NCBI GenBank assembly: GCA_030272155.1
Contig: CP126202.1
Coordinates: forward strand, 4,547,501 to 4,611,500
Origin: Tetradesmus obliquus
Taxonomy: Eukaryota > Chlorophyta > Chlorophyceae > Sphaeropleales > Scenedesmaceae
DNA: 64,000 bases
Reading direction: 5' to 3'
The translations under genes and the position numbers were made by a program. The notes under the pieces were generated by a model. That model was not told where the DNA came from and searched no databases. It saw nothing but the letters and a program-made list of their open reading frames with translations. Shown here piece after piece: positions 1 through 11,900 of the stretch (position 1 is the stretch's first letter; every line of letters starts with the position of its first letter).

Positions 1-704
1 AGCAGCCCCTCTTCTTGCAGGAACAGCGAGTTGCTGCTGAAGGTGGCAGACTAGTACCAGGAGCACCCTCAGCTGATGGGCAGTACAGGTGCAGTTGCAG
101 GTCATGTTTTGTTAAAATGGGGCTGTCAAGGGTGTAAAGGGAGAGTTTTCCTTCGAGTAAAGGTGTGAAGGCTGAGCACAGACTGGATTTTGCAGGTGTA
201 GTAGCTCATTTTGGCTGTGGCAGTCGCAGTGGGCTTCTGCAGCCTCCAGCCTTGTCATGTGGAGTGCCCTAAAAGCTGTTGTGGCATGCTGTGGGGTGTT
301 ACGTTTTCAGTACCTGTGTACGTATGGCAGCCTGCCATACGTACACACCTGCCAATGGCATTGGCAGGTTGCGAGGTGGTAACCTACATCTTTGGCTTCC
401 TGTGTTCTGTGTTGCAGCAGAATCGCTTTTTCAGAAAGGCTGCAACACAAAAGTGCCAGGTGCTTGACCTGCTCAGCCAGATCACCATTTTCGATCGTTC
501 ATCTAGCAGCAGCGGTAACGTACTTGATTGAGCGAGAACAAAGAGCACAGTACAGACCGAGCAGCACAATGAACGGCCAATCGATGCCAAGTGGACTCTG
601 GCACGGCAGCAGTCGGTCCCACTGGCAGCAATGGGCAGCAGGCGACAAAACGCAGCAAGGTGAATGTAAACAGTGTACTCCATTTAAAGATATAGGGCGG
701 TTTC
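1..704. other. Region upstream of the kinase gene
   Basis: I see no convincing coding exon here. The stretch includes a perfect inverted pair around 319-345 (tatggcagcctgcc and its complement), which could form a small hairpin. It may hold the promoter, 5' UTR or a further upstream exon of the kinase gene that starts at 705. Confidence 0.4.
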
Positions 705-1355
705 ATGCGTTGCTTCCGTGCTTCACCGCAGCAGCAGGGGACAAGCAGTACCAGCAGCAAGCCTGACACACTCCCACCTGCTGGCCCTTCACGCCCTGCA
801 GGAGCCCGCAGAACGCCTTTCAACCTCAATCCTGTGGCAACAATCGCCGATGACAGCAGCACTGTAGCCGCAAACACTGCCAGCTCTAAAGCAATCACCA
901 GCAGCACTCCCTCAGTGCCACCCTCAGCACTTTTCCAGCCAGGAGATGTTATCAGCAACAGCAGCAGCAGTAGTGGTAGTGGCAGTAATAGTAAAAGTAG
1001 TGGAGATGCTTCAACTTCACGTGTGGGTGCAGTTGCCGTTTCCAGTCAACATAGCAGCAGCAGCAGCAACAGCAGCAGCAGCTACAAACTGGAAGCACTG
1101 GCTCACTCAGGCCCCCGCTCAAATGTGTGGAGGGCCACCCGCCTGGCTGACGGCAGCTTGGTGGCTGTCAAGGTGAGAGAATGAATTTGCTGCTTGCAGC
1201 AGCAGCACCACCATCAGCAGCAGCAGCACCTGCAGCATGGTGAACCAACTGGCTGGTTGCAGCAGTTCATAGCCACCCGGCTGGCTGACGGCAGCATAGT
1301 GACTGTGAAGGTGAGTGCACTGCTGGGCACAACTGCTAAGCTGTAGCAACACATA

Positions 1356-1386
<31 letters not shown>

Positions 1387-2265
1387 GTGGTGACTGTCAA
1401 GGTAAGAGCTGTGAGAGTAGTGCTTGATGCAGCACTATCACCTTACCTGACCTAGGGTTTAGGGTTTAGGCCAGCCATCACAGCATGGCCAGGCACCTGG
1501 CTGTTGGCTGGAGCAGCAACAGCAGCAGCAACATGATGCCAGCAGTCGGCACAGTAGCGCAACAAGGCACCCGTCAAGTGTGTTGGCAGCGCTGTCACCC
1601 TGCAGCTTGACTGGACCGCCCACTGTAGGGTTTGCTCGTGTCCAGCAGATAGATCAATAAAGACTTTGCTGCTATGCTGTTTTTGCTGTGCAGGCCCTGC
1701 GCACTGCCTTACCTCTCATTGTAGGGTTTGCTGGTGTCAACCAGCCTAGCCTGACTAGTGCTGCTATGCTGCACGCTGTTTATGCTGTTCATGCTGCTAT
1801 GCTGTGCAGGCCCTGCGCACTGCCTCACTTCTCATTGTAGGGTGTGCTGGTGTCAACCAGCCTAGCCTGACTAATGCTGCTATGCTGCACCTGTTTATGG
1901 TTTATGCTGTTTATTCTGCTGTGCTGCTATGCTGTCATGCTGCTGCAGGCCCTGCGCACAGCCTCACCTGAGCAGCTGGCAGCAGCGTAGGGTTGTTGTA
2001 GGGTTTGCTGGTGTCTGGCAGCCCACCCTAACTATTGCTGCAATGCTGCCATGCTGCTGCAGGCCCTGCGCACTTCCTCGCCTGAGCAGCTGGCAGCAGC
2101 AATGCAGGAGATGCACATCACACAGCACATCAGCAGCAAGCGGCAGCAGCAGCAGCAGGATGAGGTACAACCCGCAGCAGATGGCACAGGTAGCGCTGCC
2201 ACTGCTGGCTCAAAGCAGCATCACATCGTGCAGCTGCTGGACAGCTTTGTGCTGCAACAAGCCCC

Positions 2266-2300
<35 letters not shown>

Positions 2301-2416
2301 CGGCAGCAGCACCAGACAAACGCTCTGCAAGGCCTTGCCAGAAGCAAGACAGAAAAGCCAGCAGCAGTACAGCTGCCCCTCCCGCACCACAACACCCAGC
2401 TGCGAGCCACGATGCT

Positions 2417-2453
<37 letters not shown>

Positions 2454-3564
2454 GCAGCAGCAGCGGGCCTGCTGCTGTGGTGCTTGTGTTTGAGCCGCTG
2501 CAGCAGAGCCTGGCCTGGGTGCTGGCATTTGTACGGCAGAGGTGCGCTGATCTGCTGCTTTTGTTACAGCCTGCCTTTGAACACAGCATCTGCCACGCTG
2601 TTTGCAGCAGAGCCTTGCCTGGGTGCTGGCTCACCAGCTGATGATTATCAAAGAGCCCTCGTAATAGATTGTCACATTGTTACTGCCTGCAGGAGTGGCC
2701 GGCAGGGCCTGCCGCCGCAGGCTGTGCGCAGCATTGCCTGCCAGCTGCTGACGGGACTGGCGCAGCTGCATGATGATCACTGCGTGGCACATCGTGATGT
2801 GAAGCCCAGCAACGTGCTGCTGCGGCAGCCTTTCCTGGTGCAGCAGAGCAAGGTGGGTTGGCGTGCCATTATGCAGGTCCATAGGCACCAAGCCGGTTCA
2901 CCTACCCGTGGGTGGGAGTGTTGACTGTGAAAGGGCTGGCAGAGCTGCATGATGGCCACCAAGTGGCACACAGGGATGTGAAGCCCAGCAACGTGCTGCT
3001 GCGGCAGCCTTTCCTGGTGCAGCAGAGCAAGGTGGGTGTGTGGGTTGACTGGACAGGGCTGGCAGGGCTGCATGACGGCCACTGTGTGGCACACACGGAT
3101 GTCAAGCCCAGCAACGTGCTGCTGCGGCAGCCTTTCCTAGTGCAGCAAAGCAAGGTGGGTTGATGTTGACCTTGGGCAGGGCTGGCGCAGCTGCATGAAG
3201 GCCACAGTGTAGCACGCCGGGACGTGAAGCCCAGCAACTTTCTGGCGCAGCAGGGCAAGGCGGGCTGCTGCATTGTACATCTGCTGCTGCTGCATGTTCT
3301 CTCCTGCAGTCAATGCTGTGCAGCATGAGCCTGCAGCGGCTGACGTCACAAGCTGCTGCTGCTGCTGCTGCTGCTGCCATAAAGAGTTAGCATTATTGCT
3401 GCCCTTGCCTTTTCTGCAGACGACGCTGCGCAGCATGAACCTGCAGGAGCTGACGTCAGCACAATGGGCCCTCATTGACATGGGCAGCGCGGCCATGCTG
3501 CTGCCACCCTCACCAGCAGCAGCAGCAGCAGGCGGTGTCAGTGCAACAGCAGGGCATTCGTTGA

Positions 3565-3595
<31 letters not shown>

Positions 3596-3671
3596 TGGTC
3601 TTGGTAGTGGCTTGAGTGGCCTGTTCAGCTGGATGTCTGGCGGCAGCAGCAGCAGCGGCAGCAGTGGGTCA

Positions 3672-3703
<32 letters not shown>

Positions 3704-3943
3704 AACCCCCAGCAAGCTCTGCTGGCGAGTAGCGGAGGGGTCAGCAGTGCCATTTGAGACACCAGCATACACACCTCCCGAGGTAGGTCAGCTGCTGCTG
3801 CTGCCACTGCTTCTGCAATTTGACATTAGTTTGTGGCCTCTTCGAATGATGAATGCCCAGATTCTGTCTCTGTCCTGACTGGTAACTGCGCTTGTCAAAG
3901 CCCATGTCATGTCATGTCTGTAAGCAGCTTGCAAACATCTGTG

Positions 3944-4003
<60 letters not shown>

Positions 4004-5284
4004 CGCTGCTGCACCTGCCATCTACATCAACGTATGACGTGTGGAGTGCAGCCTGCTGCATCTACGAGGCGGCAACTGGCAGGCTGCTGTTTCCAGTGGA
4101 GCAAGTGGCAGCAGTTAGGTGGGCAGGCTGCTACGTGGCAAGCTAACGTTCTCAGATGTAGACCTTGTGTGTACATGCATGACGTGCTTGGTGCTGTTCC
4201 CCGTGCAGCAAGTGGCAGCAGTCAGGTGAGAGAGTTGCATAATCACTCCAGGCATCTTTGCTTTGTATGCAATGCATGTGGTGTTGGTTACAAGGCAGCC
4301 TGCTGCATCTACGAGGCGGCTACAGGCAGGCTGCTGTTCCCAGTAGAGCAAGTGGCAGCAGTCAGGTGAGGACAGCTGCTGTTGCAAATCAAACACCTAA
4401 ACCATGAATGGCTGGATCAAGCATTAGCACTACATGCAATGCGTGGCATGTTGGTGAGAGTTGGCCTCTTCTTGCTGAAAGCAAGCAGCGATCACATGAG
4501 CTGCAGGTTGTGCAGCTCTGCTGTGCACTATTGCTGGCTGATGGGTTGTTCGTGTGTTGTGTAATGCTGTGACATCATCTTCCTCTGCTTCAATCCACGC
4601 AGGGGCTTGCGCCTGCCGCAGCGCCAGCAGCTGGAGGCGACAGCCGGCGGCTCAGCTGTTGTTACAAACAACAAAAGTAACAGTGTTAGTAACAGTGAAG
4701 ATGCTGAGGAGGTCGAGTTTCAGGTTGACCAGCTGCACCTGGCGCTGATGAAGGGCGTATGCGGGCCGCCACCGCCACAGGTCAGCTCAAGTAACACAAC
4801 AAGTAACACAGAAGTAACATTGCTACCTTCCGGCCGTGGCTTGCGTGATGCCAACATGACCTACACAACCATGGTGTTTTGCTTCATTACTGCTGCCAGC
4901 ACAGGCAGTTCACTTTGAACTGCACCTGAACTAGAAATGGATCAACACTTTGAAGTTGCCCAGCAGCCAGTTGGTCGCCTCCAACCTACTGACCTGCCTC
5001 TCGTGTGCAGTTGGACAAGCAGTTGTGCTGGCGAAACATGAAGCGTGCATGTGCATCCGCGCACCACTACTGGCTCCTCATCCATCCTATGCTGCTGGTG
5101 CTGCTGCTGTCCATGTCCCACTTCCCCGCTGTTTGGGCTGTGTGTGCAGCTGGTGCTGCGGAGCCCTTACGCAGAAGACCTGTTTGCAGACCCAGGCAGG
5201 GGCAAGCTGTGGCTGGAGCAGGAGCAGCAGGAAAAGGACTGGGCCAGAACCACACAACCCTGGACGTGGTTTAACAAGGGCGTT

Positions 5285-5342
<58 letters not shown>

Positions 5343-5708
5343 GTGCGCGGCCGATCTGGAGGCTGGCTAAGCCGGTGCTGCAGCAGCTGCTGGCTGCACA
5401 CACCATGCCCTTGCAGGAGGTGAGAGCACTGCTGTCCAGATGTATGAGAGAGTCCTATGCTTTGGTGCTGAACAGCGCCACAAGCTCGCTGAAAATACTG
5501 TTGTACTGTAGAGGTGCTGGTGCGCTGCTGATAACAACGACAGCTAAATTGGAGATTCATCCACCCTGCTGTCACAATGTACTGTCCTGCAGGCGATTTC
5601 TCTGGCCGACTTTCTGCAGCCGATGCTGGCCTGGGACCCTCAGCAGCGGCCGACAGCAGCAGAGCTGCTGCAGCACCCATACTTCAAACCATTGCTGGAG
5701 GACACACC

Positions 5709-5756
<48 letters not shown>

Positions 5757-5784
5757 AGACACAGCAGCAGACAGTGATAGCTGA
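705..5784 (+). CDS. CMGC/SRPK-like serine/threonine protein kinase
   Basis: Predicted to transfer phosphate from ATP to Ser/Thr; the layout resembles SR-protein kinases. Exons I joined: 705-1172, 2063-2541, 2693-2852, 3420-3782, 4003-4118, 4603-4780, 5150-5419, 5593-5784, giving 741 aa with all phases agreeing. Motifs in order: VAVK lysine at 156; an alpha-C glutamate near 172; HIVQLLDSF; VLVFEPL; the catalytic loop HRDVKPSN at 349-356; DMG in place of DFG at 389-391; TPPE at 487-490; DVWSAACCIYEAATG from 502; and the subdomain XI segment WDPQQRPTAAELLQHPYF near 692-709. Poly-Gln, poly-Ser and poly-Ala inserts split the N-lobe and activation segment, as a spacer does in SRPKs. The DMG change and the degenerate activation loop leave activity uncertain. 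The N-terminal start at 705 is the first good ATG, but an upstream exon is possible. Almost every exon has partial copies in the adjoining introns. Confidence 0.8.
1191..1405 (+). repeat. Copies of the VAVK exon end plus 5' splice site
   Basis: The real exon ends at 1172 with ATRLADGSLVAVK followed by gtgaga. About 140 bp downstream, near 1268-1310, a copy reads ATRLADGSIVTVK followed by gtgagt. A third, shorter piece near 1386-1402 keeps only VTVK followed by gtaaga. Both copies retain a usable donor sequence. Confidence 0.75.
1451..1470 (+). repeat. Interstitial telomere-like TTTAGGG tract
   Basis: The sequence reads cctagggtttagggtttagg, about two and a half units of the Arabidopsis-type telomere repeat. 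It lies inside intron 1 of the kinase gene, so it is interstitial and not a chromosome end. Confidence 0.6.
1691..2062 (+). repeat. Copies of a 3' splice site plus exon start (kinase exon 2)
   Basis: Three upstream copies of the acceptor and first codons of exon 2 (caggccctgcgcac, reading ALRT) begin at 1691, 1807 and 1946; the true acceptor cag is at 2060-2062. Spacing is 116, 139 and 114 bp. The third copy extends furthest into the exon, through the codons for SPEQLAAA, then diverges. The copies share flanking intron text with ggtttgctggtgtc. Confidence 0.8.
2929..3259 (+). repeat. Three downstream copies of the catalytic-loop exon end
   Basis: The real exon ends at 2852. Copies of its last 85-105 bp end at 3031, 3154 and 3259. 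They read AHRDVKPSNVLL, AHTDVKPSNVLL and ARRDVKPSNFL. The first two keep a gtgggt donor, while the last has gcgggc. None carries the 5' half of the exon. Confidence 0.85.
3304..3352 (+). repeat. Copy of acceptor plus start of kinase exon 4
   Basis: The segment from cctgcag through ctgacgtcac matches the acceptor and first 40 or so bases of the real exon at 3420 (SMNLQELTS), with a few substitutions. It lies about 110 bp upstream of the real exon. Confidence 0.7.
4195..4366 (+). repeat. Two copies of the DVWS exon end
   Basis: The real exon ends at 4118 with VEQVAAVR. A short copy ends near 4225, followed by gtgaga. A longer one at about 4292-4366 reads CCIYEAATGRLLFPVEQ again, followed by gtgagg. 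Both keep donor sequences. Confidence 0.8.
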
Positions 5785-6663
5785 AGGTGTATTTAGCTTC
5801 AAGAAGAATTGCCGTAGATGAGGCAGCAGAGCAGTTCGCAGTGCAGGTGAGCGGCGAAGGAAGCTGCTGTGTACGGGAGAGTGAGATAGTGTCACGTGTG
5901 CGTGGTGGCACTACCGAGCCGGGCTGTAGCAGCTGTGACTGCAAGTCGATGAATCACAACAGCGACATTAATTATTGACCTCGATCCCTTCTATCCTTGA
6001 TACATCTTCAGGGGTATCTTGGTTGCTGTGAAGCGTTTCATCGTTCCTCGGCGTGTGCCCAGTCAGCTGACGATGTTTCGTCACAGCTGCTCATGTTCCT
6101 TGTTGGTCGGGTTGTAGGGCTTCCACCGGCTGTATATAGCTTGATCGATGCAATGCCTTGGCTTAACTGCAGTCACTCTCTCACCTTTGCTGTCTCAAAC
6201 GCTGTATACGTCAAAGAACCTCTTCGTGACTGTGAGTACCGACATTGGTTGTGGGCTCGTTTGCATGCATCTAGCGCAGCAGAGCACTGTATTCAACACA
6301 TTATATTCTTCTTGCTGATGATCGTAGCTTCTGTTGACCACAGATGCAATGGACAGCGAAGTGTGCGCTAAATCACAGCTCAATGATGCTTCTCGTGCCT
6401 GCATGCATGCATGCCAAAGCAACCGCGAATTTCGCGTTTGACAATCTGCCTTGCATGAATGTGCTGTTATTACAAGATTCAAGCTGGCATGCATACATGC
6501 ATGCACATGCTTTTGACAGTACATTGGACTGATCTGCTGCTGCTGCACGGCATCCAGTATCCATGCATGCTTTGCAAGCAAACACCGCTGACCTGCCTGA
6601 TCATTGCTGCTTGCCTTGCTGCTCTGCTGCTGCAGCCGTCTCTCAAGCAACAACCAAGCGAAC
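5785..6663. other. Intergenic, no gene seen
   Basis: No supported exon. Several TGCATGCA-type palindromic runs occur at about 6398-6415 and 6487-6510. The right part should contain the promoter and 5' UTR of the LEA-like gene. Confidence 0.4.
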
Positions 6664-8922
6664 ATGGACTCCGCAAAGCAGGCCGCAAACAAGGTGTCCG
6701 AGGCTGCAGGCCAGGTAAGTGCTGCTGTGGCTGCTGCTGTCACAGTACATGCATGTGCAGCACAGCTACTGCTAGGTACTGCTGTGCTGTAGTTTTATTA
6801 CACAACATCCACACGGTGTGCAGCACACCTGCTGCTTGGTGCTGTGCTGTTCTGTGCTGCATAATATCATCATGGTGTGCACAGGCCTGACATGCCAGCA
6901 GGGCTGTGGCTAGGCATTGTCCTGCGAGCATATTCCTGCAGCATCAAAGCACGCACATATAGCTGTGCCCATCCCTTTCCAGGGCTGCTGCTCAGCATGC
7001 CTGCTGCCAGCAGCTCTACTCCAGCCTTGTTCTGCCAGAAGCTTCTTATCAGCTCCCAACTTGTCTCATCTGTCTGTACTGAATCGCGCCCTGACCTCAC
7101 TGCGTGCCTGCCACACTGCTGCCACTGCTGTGCATCTCCTCCTTTGCCCCCCTGCAGGCATATGATGCTGCCGCCAACACCCTGAAGGAGGCAGGCAACA
7201 AGATCAGCGAGGCAACCACCGGCGCACAGCACTCCGCCTCTGAGACCGCCACCCAGGTGGGCTTTTTTACTTGTCTGCCACGTGTGTCAGTTTTGTCAGT
7301 GAGGTCAGCGAGGCAAATATTGTCGCACAGCACTCCGCCTCTGAGACCGCCACACAGGTACGGCGGAAGGTGGCTGGTGCTGCATCTGCATGAATTGCTG
7401 GTGCTGCATCTGCCCTGCCCATGTGCTGCTGCCTGCTGTTGATCGGCTCTCAGCTGCACTGTCAGGCACCGCTACTTGCTGGTTCCAAAACATCTACCTG
7501 TCTGCTCGTGTGCTGGCCCTTGTCACCTTGCTGTGTCCCGCAACGGCCAAATGCCGTGCCGTGCTGGTGATGTTGGCTGCCTGTCCACGCCGGCACTGCT
7601 TGTCTGCACCCTGATCCCTGCTTGTCTGTTGCCTTGTGCGTAATGTATTCACAGGCTCAGCACCGCGCCGGTGAGGCCATTGACTCTGCCAAGCGGAACA
7701 TGGGCCAGACTGCCAACAATCTGCCCCTGACTGACTGACAGAAGCCTGTGTGCAATGTGCCATGCTCCATCTGTTGTCTCTGTGCAGGCTCAGCACCGCG
7801 CCGGTGAGGCTGTTGACTCTGCCAAGCGCAACATGGGCCAGACCGCCGAGCAGGCGCAGCACCGCGCAGGCGAGGCCGCTGACAAGACCAAGGCGCAGGC
7901 CACGGTGAGGCACTGTGGCGAAAACAGTAGTTTTTTTTTGCATCTGCTGTTTATCGTTGCATGTTTGGTTGCCTGCCGGGCTGCTGCGGCACGTGCTGTT
8001 GCATTGGTCAGGCTGCTGACCAGACCAAGGCACAGGTTACGGTGAGGAAATGGCTTTAACAATGGCGTGTTACATGATATTAAGTGTGCCTGCTGGGGTG
8101 CTGCACATGCTGTTGCGCTGGCGAGGCCGTTGACCAGACCAAGGCGCAGGCCACGGTGAGGCACTGAGACGATGAACATAGTTGACTGTTGCATGTTTGG
8201 TCGCCTGCTGTTCACCGTTGCATGTTTGCTGTTTATCGTTGCATGTTTGGTTGCCTGCTGTTTATCGTTGCATGTTTAGTTGCCTGCGGTTTATCGTTGC
8301 ATGTTTGATGATTGTCTGCTGGGCTGTTGCGGCACTTGCTGTTGCATTGATTAGGCTGTTGACCAGAGTAAGGCACAGGCCATGGTGAGATGAGGGTTCA
8401 ACTGGACCAAAATGAGAGTGGCGTGTGGCTGAGCTGTGTAGGCTGCTGACTAGGGCAATGTGAAGATGATGAAGCTTTTGTGTTACATACTGTAGTTGAT
8501 ATGCACTACAGCCTGTGTTGGTTGGGCTGCTGCAGCGAGTGCTAAAGCGATGTGTAGGCTGGAGAACTGTGCGTGGTTCTGTAGTTATGTCTTGAAGGCG
8601 TTGGCCACTAGCCACCCGCAGTCCTTCAGCCTACACAGCCCTGCGTGTGTGTGTGCCTGCAGTAATGGCAAGTGCTGCGTTGTTACCAAATACGTGAGTG
8701 TGGCCACAAATGCATATATATAAGCCTTCAACTTGCGAAGCTGGGGTGCAGTAACACCTGTGCATCAAGGTAGATTATGTGATCATCCGTTGACCTACTC
8801 AACCCCCATGTTTGCTGTTTCTGCTTTTGCTTTTGCTGCTGCTGCTGCTGTTGCTGCAGTCTGCCAGCCACACCGTGCAGCACAAGGCTGATGACATCGC
8901 TGACAAGGCACGTACCTCCTAA
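6664..8922 (+). CDS. LEA-like (late embryogenesis abundant, group 3 type) protein
   Basis: Small hydrophilic helical protein of a kind that protects proteins and membranes during drying, cold or salt stress. The minimal model uses exons 6664-6714, 7158-7256, 7788-7904 and 8860-8922, all in phase 0, giving 109 aa. The residues are dominated by Ala, Lys, Gln, Glu and Asp with repeats such as AANKVSEAAGQ, AGNKISEATTG, AQHRAGEAVDSAKRN and HRAGEAADKTKAQAT, the amphipathic 11-mer style of group 3 LEA proteins. It lacks a signal peptide, so it is probably cytosolic or chloroplast-directed. Extra exon copies in the introns are mostly phase 0 and could lengthen the repeat array if spliced in, so the true isoform is not settled. 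A TGTAA signal lies near 9242. Confidence 0.75.
7308..7356 (+). repeat. Copy of LEA exon 2 end plus donor
   Basis: The end of exon 2 (AQHSASETATQ followed by gtggg) recurs about 100 bp downstream and is followed there by gtacgg. Confidence 0.75.
7648..7738 (+). repeat. Upstream copy of LEA exon 3
   Basis: A near-identical acceptor and exon start (AQHRAGEAIDSAKRNMGQTA) begins at 7655, 133 bp before the real exon at 7788. It then runs through NNLPLTD to a stop with no donor in sight, so it is either an alternative terminal exon or a dead copy. Confidence 0.7.
8010..8390 (+). repeat. Three copies of LEA exon 3 end plus donor
   Basis: The real exon ends at 7904 with ADKTKAQAT and gtgagg. Copies reading ADQTKAQVT, VDQTKAQAT and VDQSKAQAM, each followed by gtgag, end near 8041, 8155 and 8385. 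The intron between also repeats gtttatcgttgcatgttt four or five times (8176-8310). Confidence 0.75.
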
Positions 8923-10336
8923 ACAAGCCCATGTCACTCAAGCTCCCAGGCTGCCAAGCATCCCATTGCCGTGACACCAGCCGGCCACCCTACTGCTTGA
9001 CTTCATAGCAGGCTCCTGCATGTGTGCACACATAGTGCGTGTGTGGGAGGGGCCACCTCATGGTGGGGGTTGTTGTGCCAGTGTGGCTTGTATGCACTGG
9101 CCGCCGGCAGTGCTGTGTGACGATGCATAAACGCGCAAATCGCTAGGAAAAGCGTCAGTCCACGACGCTGTACTGGTGGTTGCTGTGTTTGATGGTTGTA
9201 CAATTGCATGGGTGTTGACTATGGTTGCTGGGTTGAAACCTGTGTAAGGAAAAGAACTGTGATCGTGTCTGGGAGACTGTGATCTGCAGATATGATGTAG
9301 CTACCCGAACAGCGGCAATAAACGGTGTTGAGCAGAGCAGAGCAAGTGACAAACATCTGATTGTGTCACATGTGAAAAATGTGCTCAGGATACGGTGCAG
9401 CACTGGCGGCTAGCAGCAGGGGCCTCTCCCGGGAGTGCTACTCATCTCAACACCCAGCTGTGCTCGTGCTGCAGAACGGTGCATCATTATATTGGACAGC
9501 CGTTAATGCCAGGCAGGAGACTACCGCAAAAAAAAACTTTTACAAATTTGTCATGCGTGGACATGCAGCTGCAGCAGACGCATGCAGCTTGACACACCAA
9601 CACCGCGTGGTCCTGCGCCACGCAGCATCTATATCAAACCACACAACAGCCGGCGCCCTGCCCTGCCGGTGTACAAAAGGGCCCGTGCACGGTGGGCATG
9701 CGCTGTGACCTTTGCACTGACTGCCATTGTAAAGCAGCGTGCATGAAGGGCTGCACGTGAACCACTTCGAAGTGAGCATGCCTGCATATGTACCAAGTGC
9801 CTGAAGCATAGCCTTTGGCGTAACGGGCTGTACATATAATGAAATATTCATTGAGGTGGACCCTCCGCTGCCAGGAGAAACAAGGTGCGCAAAGAAAGCA
9901 GAAAGCATCATGCCTTAAGCCAAACAAGACCACATTTAGCACTACAGTGCGTGCTGCAGCGGCGCACTGCTGTAGTGTGGCGGCACAGTGCAAAGTGCAC
10001 GCAAAACGGAGCACACACTGCGGTGCACATCACCTGCATACACCTGTCCTGCGAATGTACAAACAAGCGCCAGCAAAACCATAGTACATGACATGCACGC
10101 AAGCCACAGTGATAATCACTGTTTCTGCTGAGCAGCCAAATGCATGTACTGCAGAGCCCAGTACTACAACCCTGCACGCACAAAGCTGCAGTACAGCAGG
10201 TAAACGCCGCTGCATGATGTGCCAACCCTGCAGCCACGGAGGCACCAGTCTGCACACAATACAGTGTGTTGATACAATCCTGCCAATGAACAAACGTTGT
10301 ATGCTGCTGAAGGCTCCAGCAAATGGAATGCTGCCA

Positions 10337-10560
10337 CCCCAGGGCACTGCTGCAGCCCCAGCTGGCATGCAGCACATGGCGGGCTCAGGAACGCAGTAAT
10401 TCAGCCATCGGATGGCAGAGCACGCATGCCGGCGGTTTGAAAACAAGCTGTCCCCAGGGCACTGCTGGCATGCTTGCAGCACATGGCCGGCTCAGGAACG
10501 CAGCAAATCAGATGGCCGAGCGCACATGCCAGCGGTTAAAAACAAGCCGTGTTCTAGGCA
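10337..10560. repeat. About 115-bp tandem duplication
   Basis: Two consecutive units begin with ccccagggcactgctg and contain cacatggc(g/c)ggctcaggaacgcag, followed by a diverged tail ending in aaaacaagc. Starts are near 10337 and 10451. Confidence 0.65.
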
Positions 10561-10642
10561 AACGATGCAGCTGCATACTCAACAACGGCATCTGTGCGCG
10601 CGCCTGGTTCGACTCAACGCGCGAAAGGCGCATTACAAGCAC

Positions 10643-11580
10643 AAGCAAGCAGGCATGCTGCTGCCTGACAGAAGCAGCCGAGAGCCAACCCAGCAACCCG
10701 TTTTTCCAGCAACCCTTACAGCAAACCCCACCCACGTTCTGCAGAACAACATACACACCAGACGCACCTGGTGCAAGCCTGTGGTGCAGCATATGCGAGC
10801 AAACACAGCAATGCATGTGCCCGGGTGACACCAGCTGAACTCTGCGCACATCAGCTGGGTCACCCAGTCAGCAGCTACCAAAGTAGTTGCTTTATAGTGG
10901 GGGCGTGTGCCCAGTGCAACTGGCCACAGGCCCACACTCTAAAAGGGCAAGCAAGGCTCATGGGGTCACAGCATCAATGCATAGAAGCCGGCCGACTCAA
11001 CTGCTGGCTGCAGATACCCTGCATGCCTGGCGCTGCGGAGCAATGCCTCACAGCATACTTTGGGCTTCACATCATGCATTGTAACTACATTCAGACATGC
11101 CATCAAAACATCTCTGTGACACTGTAGGCCCTCAGCAATGCCGATGCAGCACTGCCGTCTAGCCTTGCACCTCCAGCATACAGCACATGTGTACAGAGCC
11201 AGTCCTGAGAGCTGCAACACAAAGCAAACAATGCATCCCCATGCCAACAACCCCAACAAAAGCTGCCAATAGCACAACACAAACCAGCTGCAGCTGCAGG
11301 CCCGGTGCAATGACCTGCATCTGTGCACAAGCCCCACAGCACAACCAGCTCAAGCAAGCAGGCATGCTGCTGCCTGACAGGGGCTGCCAAGAGCCAACCC
11401 AGCACCCGCTGACCTGCGTCTGTGCACAGTTCCCCTGAGTATAACACGCAGGCAAGCAGGCAGCACAGGCAAGCAGGCAGCACAGGCAAGCAGGCATGCT
11501 GCTGCCTGACAGGGGCTGCCACGAGCCAACCCAGCAACCCTTCAGCAGACCCCACTCACGTTCTGCAGAGTAAAACACAT
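10643..11580. repeat. Dispersed repeat family, three copies
   Basis: The phrase aagcaagcaggcatgctgct continuing into cctgacag and later gagccaacccagca occurs at about 10643, 11355 and 11486, with tails of different length. A 19-20 bp mini-repeat (aggcaagcaggcagcac) runs at 11450-11490. No function seen. Confidence 0.6.
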
Positions 11581-11609
11581 ACCAGACGCCCAAGAGCCAA
11601 CCCAGGACC

Positions 11610-11900
11610 CGACGACCTGCATGTGTACACAAGCCCCCAGAGTACAACAGGCGCACCCACACACTGCAACTCTGCAAGCATGCATGTGTGCGCAAGCCCC
11701 CAGAATACTACAAACGCACCCACACACTGCAACTCTGCAAGCATGCATCTGTGTACAAGCCCCGCAGCACAACAACCACACCCACACACTGCAACTCTGC
11801 AAGCATGCATCTGTGTACAACTATGGGAGCATGCATCTGTGTACAAGCCCCCACAGCACAGCAACTACACCCACACACTGCCACACTGCGAGCATGCCGC
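11610..11900. repeat. 62-63 bp tandem repeat, about 4-5 copies
   Basis: The core aactctgcaagcatgcat recurs at 11668, 11731 and 11793, with a diverged copy near 11880. Each unit also carries gtgtacaagcccc and cacccacacactgc. Open frames through it are by-products of a period divisible by three in one spacing only. Confidence 0.75.

Noticed and set aside
1451-1470. Telomere or chromosome end
   Set aside because: Only two to three TTTAGGG units, inside an intron with coding exons on both sides.
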